Origin: Phycisphaerales bacterium
GTDB lineage: Bacteria; Planctomycetota; Phycisphaerae; Tepidisphaerales; Tepidisphaeraceae
Length of the DNA stretch: 11,686 bases
Reading direction: 5' to 3'
Assembly (NCBI GenBank): GCA_028288945.1
Contig: JAQGHH010000029.1
Coordinates: forward strand, 1-11,686
A program made the position numbers and the translations under genes. Below the pieces are notes generated by a model that did not search any database, was not told the origin of the DNA, and worked only from the letters and a program-made list of their open reading frames with translations. Shown one piece after another: positions 6,493 to 11,686 of the stretch. The first letter of the stretch is position 1; every line of letters begins with the position of its first letter.

Positions 6493-7955
6493 ACGCCCGA
6501 CACCCTTCAGACCGAAATTCTCCCGCGACGATGGGGCCTCCCCAGCCGTCGCATGCGCCCGGCCGTCAGGAATTGCGGGCGGCCCACCCTTTATTGCGGC
6601 ATCCATACACTGTGATCACGACCATCGTCCTTTTCGCGATGGGAGTTGGTGCCGCGCTCAAAAAATCTTCGGAGTGGAATGAAGTGCCGCTGGGGGCGGC
6701 GAAGCTGCTGCTGCAAGGGCGCGACATTTACAAGGAGATGAGCGCGTATACCTACCCCCCTTTCACGGCATATGTGACGATTCCGTTTACAGTCCTGCCG
6801 CCGGGCGTGGCCCGCGCGATCTGGTATCTCATCTGTGCGGCGGCGCTGGTCTACACAGTGAAGAAGGCGTGGCACTTGGCCGGCGGGCCGAAACTGGAGC
6901 CGATCGGAACGCCGGGCGCGGGTGGACCACGCGAGCATTGGGCGTTTTTGATCGGGCATGCCGTCGCGTTGCAATTGGCGCTGAACGGCGTAACGCATCT
7001 GCAATCCGATACGTTGATCGCCGCCCTGCTCATGGCGGGATGCGGGTCGATGGCGTCGGGGAGGTATCTCCGCTCTGCGACATGGATCGGCCTTGCCACG
7101 GCGTTCAAAGCCACGCCGCTGCTTTTCGCGCCGTACCTGCTTTGGCGAAGACAATGGCTTGCCGCGGCATGGCTCGTCTGCGTGGCGATCGGGGCAAACC
7201 TGCTGCCCAACACCGTTCACGCCCCGCCATCCGGTGGGACGTGGCTGGGTGCATGGTCGCGGCAATACCTGCTTCCGATGGGCGATTCCAATTACACGCC
7301 CGGCGACTGGAAGAACCAGCTCGTCAATAACCAGGCGATCGCCGGCGCCGTGAAACGCTGGCTCGCCACGACGTGGGAAGCCGGGCCACGGGAATTCAAG
7401 GTATACGACCGCCCCGGAAAGGCGTCGCCGACGACGATCCGGCGGGCGTTTTATGCATCATGTCTCGCGGTCACGCTGCCGGTGGCAATTGTGTTCTTAC
7501 GCAGGCGATGGAAGAAGACGGATGTGGTTGAGGAGGCGGCGCGCGGCTCGAACGTGGTCTTGGCCGAACCCGATCCTCGGGCGAACGAGGTGAAGAAACC
7601 AACTCCGAGCCCGCTGATGATCGAATGCGGAATCGTGATGCTTCTGATGCTGCTGCTGTCGCCCAATTCCAGCCGGGCGCATTACTGTATTTTGTTCCTG
7701 CCGGCGTTTTGCGTGGCGCGCCTGACGGTCCACAAGCCGGCGGGATGGGTGAGCATTTTGCTTTGGCTGGCCGTGATTTTTTCGACCCTGTCGATCCACA
7801 TCCGCCTCCCGGGGACGATGGCGACGGAGCAGGTGTTGTTGTGGATCGGAGTGGTGATGTTCGCGACGATCTTCCTGTTGGCCGCCAGCACGATCGCGCT
7901 GGCGAAATCAGGGCCGAATGAATTGTTGAAATCGACCAGCCCTGAAGGGGCGTGA
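6489..7955 (+). CDS. GT87/DUF2029-like integral membrane glycosyltransferase
   Basis: A 488-aa protein with roughly ten predicted membrane segments, for example at about 39-56, 92-122, 157-190, 196-240, 322-340, 376-410 and 416-475. It has a hydrophilic N-terminus of about 35 residues and a soluble loop around 245-315. Features typical of GT87 (polyprenyl-phosphate-mannose-dependent) enzymes are present: RDIYKEMSAYTYPPF near the first external loop (Tyr89-Pro91), HLQSDTLIAALL, and GLATAFKATPLLFAPYLLWRR with Lys207. A later SPNSSRAHYCILFLPAF also fits. Such enzymes transfer a sugar from a lipid-phosphate donor on the outer face of the inner membrane to glycolipids or polysaccharides. Donor and acceptor here are not readable. 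The start ATG overlaps the kinase-like gene's stop by 4 bp, indicating translational coupling. The gene is followed by a REPIN-like element with a possible terminator. An ArnT/PMT-like GT-C enzyme is the main alternative. Confidence 0.78.
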   Translation: MNARHPSDRNSPATMGPPQPSHAPGRQELRAAHPLLRHPYTVITTIVLFAMGVGAALKKSSEWNEVPLGAAKLLLQGRDIYKEMSAYTYPPFTAYVTIPFTVLPPGVARAIWYLICAAALVYTVKKAWHLAGGPKLEPIGTPGAGGPREHWAFLIGHAVALQLALNGVTHLQSDTLIAALLMAGCGSMASGRYLRSATWIGLATAFKATPLLFAPYLLWRRQWLAAAWLVCVAIGANLLPNTVHAPPSGGTWLGAWSRQYLLPMGDSNYTPGDWKNQLVNNQAIAGAVKRWLATTWEAGPREFKVYDRPGKASPTTIRRAFYASCLAVTLPVAIVFLRRRWKKTDVVEEAARGSNVVLAEPDPRANEVKKPTPSPLMIECGIVMLLMLLLSPNSSRAHYCILFLPAFCVARLTVHKPAGWVSILLWLAVIFSTLSIHIRLPGTMATEQVLLWIGVVMFATIFLLAASTIALAKSGPNELLKSTSPEGA

Positions 7956-7998
7956 GGCGTGATATGGGAATCGCCGTACCCGATCAAGTACCGGGCAC

Positions 7999-8120
7999 AC
8001 CATCGTGGCATGGGCTTGCAACCCGTGCTGGCGGCGCGGTAGTAGAAACAGTCTGGATGCCACACCGCCTTTTTTTTCACACCATTCACACGGGTTGAAA
8101 ACCCGTGCCACGGTAATGGT
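7999..8120. repeat. REPIN-like pair of inverted CACGGG palindromes
   Basis: Two related units face each other. The left unit at 7999-8027 contains the imperfect palindrome CATGGGCTTGCAACCCGTG (8009-8027). The right unit at 8089-8120 contains the near-perfect palindrome CACGGGTTGAAAACCCGTG (8089-8107), with 8-bp arms and a 3-nt loop. Beyond each palindrome the flanks also correspond in inverted orientation (ACCAT-CGTGGCA on the left; TGCCACGG-TAATGGT on the right, with a 3-nt indel). This is the layout of a REPIN, two REP sequences in inverted orientation. The element occupies the gap between the convergent GT87 and TPR genes. No RAYT transposase (TnpA-REP) is present in the window. The rest of the 235-bp gap shows nothing else I can support. 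Confidence 0.75.
8030..8077 (+). terminator. Possible intrinsic terminator for the kinase/GT87 unit
   Basis: GGCGGCGCGG (8030-8039) can pair with CCACACCGCC (8060-8069) through eight of ten positions, including five consecutive GC pairs at the base. The stem is followed at once by eight T residues (8070-8077). The loop is about 20 nt, longer than typical, and there are two internal mismatches. It lies about 75 bp after the GT87 stop, on the correct strand, inside the REPIN-like element. Confidence 0.5.
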
Positions 8121-8190
8121 CCCTGCAAGCATCGGATCGTGCAGAGTCACCATTTCCGCCCCTTCTTACGCACCCCGGGCCTGACCACCA

Positions 8191-9039
8191 TTATTTCTGC
8201 GCCGGCTTATGCAGCAACGCCGCGTGCACGCGGGCCATGTCGCCCATGTAATCGTCCTCCGCATATTTCTCGGCGGCGAGCAGGATGTGCTCCTTGGCCG
8301 TGGCGGCTTGGCCGGCGGCTTCGTTGAATAGTCCGACGTACAGATGCGCGTAGAAGAGGCGCTGCTTTCGCTCGGGAGCGCCGGGGCTGCCCGCCTCGGC
8401 GGCTTTCATGACATCGTCAGGCGTCGCCTTACCGGCGAAGAGCGCGTGGACCTGCATCATCGGCACGCGCGCGTCGCCCTGGATCGGGATCAATCCCTGC
8501 TTCGCCTTTTCGATGCCGGACGCGCGGGCGACGCAGAGGTAGTGCCAGACGGCATTCTCAACGTCGTCGGGGTTTACCGTCTTGTGAAGCTCGAATTGTT
8601 TGGCCCCGCGCTCAAACTCCCCCGCATAGTAAAGGGAGATGCCGCGCTGCCAGTGATACGGCGCCTGGCCGGGCTGAAGCTCGAGGACCTTGTCGAAATC
8701 GGCGACGGATTCCTTGAACTTTCCCAGGCGAAAGAACTCTTCGCCGCGTCGTTGGTAGGCGATGGTGAGCGACGGCACGAGCTCGATCACTTTTCCGTAG
8801 TCGAGAACTGCCTTGTCATATTCCTTCCGGGCGTGATGGACGGATGCCCGGGCGACGTAGCCTTGGGAATCCTTTGGGTCGGCTTCGACCGCCTTGGTGG
8901 CGAGGGCGAGTGCCTTGTCCTTGTCTCCATTTTCCAGCGCCTGTTTTGCCGCGGTGACCAATTCATCGACCGGGCCGGCCGCGAGCGACGACGAGATTGC
9001 GACAAGCATGGCCGCGGCGAGAACAATGCGAACGGGCAT
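8191..9039 (-). CDS. Exported TPR-repeat protein, NlpI-like
   Basis: A 282-aa product. Residues 1-21 form a signal peptide (MPVR, then a hydrophobic core, SSSLAA before GPVDE), so it is probably periplasmic. Four consecutive 34-residue TPR units follow at about 24-57, 58-91, 92-125 and 126-159, recognisable from A/Y/G/A positions and terminal DP, VP, QP and NP turns. The remainder (160-282) has a pattern that recurs in this TPR family: WHYLCVARASG, GDARVPM, LFYAHLYVGLFNEAAG and YMGDMARVHAALL. TPRs are protein-interaction scaffolds; no partner can be named. The start is fixed by AGGAG (9048-9052 on the opposite strand), 8 nt before the ATG, and by the signal peptide at that Met. The frame stays open 112 codons further upstream, but that part lies over the divergent gene and has no signal sequence. 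The gene is divergent from the DUF1549 gene and convergent with the GT87 gene. Confidence 0.88.
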   Translation of the reverse strand: MPVRIVLAAAMLVAISSSLAAGPVDELVTAAKQALENGDKDKALALATKAVEADPKDSQGYVARASVHHARKEYDKAVLDYGKVIELVPSLTIAYQRRGEEFFRLGKFKESVADFDKVLELQPGQAPYHWQRGISLYYAGEFERGAKQFELHKTVNPDDVENAVWHYLCVARASGIEKAKQGLIPIQGDARVPMMQVHALFAGKATPDDVMKAAEAGSPGAPERKQRLFYAHLYVGLFNEAAGQAATAKEHILLAAEKYAEDDYMGDMARVHAALLHKPAQK

Positions 9040-9047
9040 ATGTCTGG

Positions 9048-9052
9048 CTCCT
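9048..9052 (-). promoter_or_regulatory. Ribosome binding site of the TPR gene
   Basis: On the minus strand AGGAG lies 8 nt before the ATG at 9039. It is the only convincing Shine-Dalgarno sequence I see in the window, and it decides the start of the TPR gene against the longer open frame. Confidence 0.75.
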
Positions 9053-9083
9053 AAAAAGGAAAACAATTCCGGGCAAAATACGG

Positions 9084-9089
9084 TAGTAT
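9084..9089 (+). promoter_or_regulatory. Possible -10 element of a leaderless DUF1549 gene transcript
   Basis: TAGTAT ends exactly 6 nt before the ATG at 9096, the same spacing as TAGAAT before truD. No SD sequence precedes the ATG. If used, transcription would begin at or beside the start codon. A -35 hexamer is not evident. The divergent TPR promoter must share this short intergenic region. Confidence 0.35.
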
Positions 9090-9095
9090 CTTGCG

Positions 9096-11686
9096 ATGCC
9101 CCCGTCTCGCGCGAAATATTCGACGATGAGAGCACGGCACACGTTTCGGCCATTTCGGTTCGCCGTGCCGCTCGTGGCTTTGTGCGTCGCGCTCTTTTCG
9201 CAATCATCGGGACCAAAGACCCAGGCGGCGGAGCCTGCCGCGAGCGTCCCACAAGCAAACATCTTACCCGAATCAGCATCCACGCCAGCCAGGCAATGGG
9301 CCTTTCAACCGCTCGGGCATGTCGCGCCGCCGCGAGTTGATCTCGCGGAGTGGTCGACGAATCCGATCGATGCATTTGTGCTGGCTAAGATGCGGGAAAA
9401 AGCTCTTTCGCCCTCGCCGTCGGCGGGAAAGCGCGAGCTGCTCCGGCGGGTTACGTTTGATCTGACCGGGCTGCCCCCGACCACTGCGGAAACGGATGCG
9501 TTCTTGGCCGACGAATCCCCTGCCGCCTATGGAAAAGTGGTCGACAGACTGCTCGCCTCCCCGCGGTATGGCGAGCGCTGGGGGCGACATTGGCTCGACG
9601 TCGTACGCTACGGCGAGAGCCACGGCTACGAGCAAAACCACCTCCGGCCGGGCAGTTGGCCTTACCGCGATTACGTCATCCGTGCGTTCAACGACGACAA
9701 GCCCTACGACCGCTTCGTGACCGAGCAACTGGCCGGCGACGTGGCGGGCGACGATGACTTGACCGCGCAGGCCGCGACCGGGTTCCTCGTGGCCGGGGTG
9801 CATGACACGGTCGGTATCGCAACCGTCGAAGGCAGCCGGCAGCAGCGGGCCAACGACCTAGAGGACGTGGTCGCCACGACCGGGGCGGCCTTCCTCGGTC
9901 TCACGATCGGCTGCGCCCGGTGTCACGATCACAAGTTCGATCCGATCCCCCAGCGGGATTATTACCGGTTGGCCGCGGTGTTTGCGGGCGTGCGCCATGG
10001 AGAGCGGGCGCTACCGGTGATGCTTTCCCCCGAACAGGAACGGGAGGCCGGGCGGATCGCAACGCGAACGCGTGAGGTTGCTGAACAGTTGAAAACACTC
10101 GACGCAGAAGCCAGGGCTGCCGCTGAAAAGTTGGCGGACAAGGCCGCGCCGAATGCGGACGGAAAGCGTCGGCCGCCGGTGAGCGCCCGCCGGAATGTGG
10201 AAGACTTCGCGCCGGTCGCGGCGAAGTTTGTGCGATTCACCGTCCTGGCGACGACGGACGGCAGCGAGCCGTGCCTCGATGAGATCGAAGTATTTGCCCA
10301 TGGGGGCGGCGACAACCTCGCCCTGGCTTCCGCGGGGGCGAAGACGAGCGCGTCGTCGCTTTTACCGGGTTATGACATTCATCAGATCGCGCATTTGAAC
10401 GATGGGAAGTACGGAAATAGCTTCAGTTGGATCAGCAACGAGCGCGGAGCGGGATGGGCGCAGATCGAGCTGGTAAAGGTGGTGGATATCAGCCGGGTCA
10501 TTTGGAGCCGGGACAACTCCGCGCAGCCACGGTTCGGCGATCGGGTACCGCTGAAATATCGGGTGGACGTTTCAGTGGACGGCGCGGCATGGCGGACGGT
10601 CGCGAGCAGTGAGGATCGGCTGCCTCCGGCCGCCACATCCGTGGACTTGTCGCAATTTCTTTCGGCGGAGCAGCGGGAGCGACGGCAGACGTTAAGTCAG
10701 GAGTCGCAAAAGCTTCAGGCGCACTCGGCGGCGCTCGCGCCGCCGATGGCGTACATCGGACAGTTCACAGCGCCCGATGAAATCCGGCTCCTCAAGCGTG
10801 GCGACGTGATGCAGCCGGGCGACCTGATGACGCCCGGTGCGCTGTCGAAAGTTCCCGGCCTTTCAGCAGAGCTGGATGCGGAAATGACGAAGGGCACAGC
10901 GGACGAGCCTGGGCGCCGGCTCGGGCTCGCGCGCTGGATTTGTCGCAAGGAAAATCCGCTGACGGCGCGGGTGATGGTGAACCGGATTTGGCAGCACCAT
11001 TTTGGCCGGGGGATCGTAAGCACACCCAGCGATTTTGGGGCGAACGGAACAATGCCGTCGCACCCGGAATTGCTCGACTGGCTGGCGGACGATTTCATGC
11101 GGGGGGACTGGCGGATCAAGCGAATGCATCGGCAGATCGTGCTGTCGGCCACCTACCGGCAGGCAAGTCGGATCGAGCCGGAGCATCAGGCGAAGGACGC
11201 CGGGAACGTGTACCTCGCGCGGATGCCCCTGCGCCGGCTTGAGGCGGAGGCGATCCGCGATTCCATCCTGGCTGTCAGCGGCAAGCTCGACTTGACCATG
11301 GGCGGGCCGGGGTATCAGCTGTTCAAGTACCGCGTCGTCAACGTGGCCATTTACGAGACGCTCGAAGACCAGGGGCCGCCGACCTGGCGGCGGGCGGTTT
11401 ACCAGCAGTCTGCGCGCTCGATCCATGACGAATTGCTGGGCAGCTTTGACGAGCCCGAGAGCGCGCAGCGCGCGCCCCGGCGTGAAATGACGACGACACC
11501 TTTGCAGGCATTGACGCTGCTGAATTCGCATTTCGTCGCAGAGCAGGCGGAATTCTTTTCCGGGCGAGTGAAGGCCGAGGCTGGGGACAATCCGGGAGCG
11601 CAGACTGATTGCGCGTTCCGCCTCGCGTTTGGGCGACTTCCTGAGCGCGAAGAGCGCGAAGCGGCGATTGACATCGTGAAGCAGCG
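9096..11686 (+). CDS. DUF1549/DUF1553 planctomycete-type protein with discoidin-like insert (3' truncated by window)
   Basis: The frame is open for 863 codons to the window end. A basic N-terminus and a hydrophobic core (about 22-35) ending near TQAA/E45-46 form a signal peptide, so the protein is exported. DUF1549 spans about 89-305 (NPIDAFVLAKM, VTFDLTGLPPT, LASPRYGERWGRHWLDVVRYGES) and ends with CARCHDHKFDPIP, a CxxCH haem-c-type motif at 273-277. A coiled-coil-prone stretch (about 310-350) follows, then an F5/8 type C (discoidin)-like carbohydrate-binding region at about 372-508 (KFVRFTVLATTDG, DEIEVF, WAQIEL, YRVDVSVDGAAWRTV). DUF1553 begins near 605 (LARWICRKENPLTARVMVNRIWQHHFGRGI) and was not complete at the edge. 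No separate N-terminal PSCyt1 cytochrome domain is present. The biochemical role is not established; the family is often linked to polysaccharide or sulfatase loci, and a DUF1501 gene commonly follows. ATG 9096 is preferred for its -10 spacing; ATG 9126 would also leave a complete signal peptide. Confidence 0.9.
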   Translation, partial: MPPSRAKYSTMRARHTFRPFRFAVPLVALCVALFSQSSGPKTQAAEPAASVPQANILPESASTPARQWAFQPLGHVAPPRVDLAEWSTNPIDAFVLAKMREKALSPSPSAGKRELLRRVTFDLTGLPPTTAETDAFLADESPAAYGKVVDRLLASPRYGERWGRHWLDVVRYGESHGYEQNHLRPGSWPYRDYVIRAFNDDKPYDRFVTEQLAGDVAGDDDLTAQAATGFLVAGVHDTVGIATVEGSRQQRANDLEDVVATTGAAFLGLTIGCARCHDHKFDPIPQRDYYRLAAVFAGVRHGERALPVMLSPEQEREAGRIATRTREVAEQLKTLDAEARAAAEKLADKAAPNADGKRRPPVSARRNVEDFAPVAAKFVRFTVLATTDGSEPCLDEIEVFAHGGGDNLALASAGAKTSASSLLPGYDIHQIAHLNDGKYGNSFSWISNERGAGWAQIELVKVVDISRVIWSRDNSAQPRFGDRVPLKYRVDVSVDGAAWRTVASSEDRLPPAATSVDLSQFLSAEQRERRQTLSQESQKLQAHSAALAPPMAYIGQFTAPDEIRLLKRGDVMQPGDLMTPGALSKVPGLSAELDAEMTKGTADEPGRRLGLARWICRKENPLTARVMVNRIWQHHFGRGIVSTPSDFGANGTMPSHPELLDWLADDFMRGDWRIKRMHRQIVLSATYRQASRIEPEHQAKDAGNVYLARMPLRRLEAEAIRDSILAVSGKLDLTMGGPGYQLFKYRVVNVAIYETLEDQGPPTWRRAVYQQSARSIHDELLGSFDEPESAQRAPRREMTTTPLQALTLLNSHFVAEQAEFFSGRVKAEAGDNPGAQTDCAFRLAFGRLPEREEREAAIDIVKQ

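Noticed and set aside
8344..9054. Plus-strand open frame of 236 codons over the TPR gene
   Set aside because: It mirrors the TPR coding sequence, which has four regular 34-residue repeats and a signal peptide. The plus-strand translation has no recognisable domain.
9040..9375. N-terminal extension of the TPR gene by 112 codons on the minus strand
   Set aside because: It overlaps the start of the DUF1549 gene on the other strand. A good SD and a signal peptide mark the ATG at 9039 as the real start.

Overview
The window is GC-rich, densely coded DNA, probably from a member of the Planctomycetota or a close PVC-group relative. The main taxonomic clue is the large DUF1549/DUF1553 protein with an embedded discoidin-like domain at the right end, a family greatly expanded in planctomycetes. 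Weak or absent Shine-Dalgarno sites at most starts, an exported NlpI-like TPR protein and REP-like CACGGG palindromes between genes fit that placement but do not prove it. There are seven plus-strand genes and one minus-strand gene. Both end genes are cut by the window.

Left part (1-4444): the C-terminal part of an AddA-type helicase-nuclease (double-strand-break processing) is followed after 2 bp by a Cof-type HAD phosphatase. A perfect 31-bp inverted repeat built of 7-bp units lies next, then truD (tRNA pseudouridine-13 synthase). truD has a -10-like hexamer 6 nt before its ATG and may be leaderless.

Middle (4445-7955): a small stand-alone SET-domain methyltransferase is followed by a second inverted repeat made of a different 7-bp unit. 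After it comes a two-gene unit with a 4-bp ATGA overlap: a kinase-fold protein with HLDLRLDN and DFG motifs, and a multi-spanning GT87-like (DUF2029) membrane glycosyltransferase. The coupling suggests a joint job in envelope lipid or polysaccharide modification; that is inference.

Right part (7956-11686): between convergent genes lies a 122-bp REPIN-like element, two CACGGG-type palindromes in inverted orientation with a possible intrinsic terminator between them. The exported TPR protein (minus strand) and the DUF1549/DUF1553 protein (plus strand, running off the window) diverge from a 56-bp intergenic region.

I see no tRNA, rRNA, CRISPR array, transposase, integrase or recognisable defence locus. 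The items most worth following up are the two heptamer inverted repeats, the REPIN-like element, the possible leaderless promoters and the kinase/GT87 pair with its odd N-terminal region. None of these amounts to a demonstrated new system.
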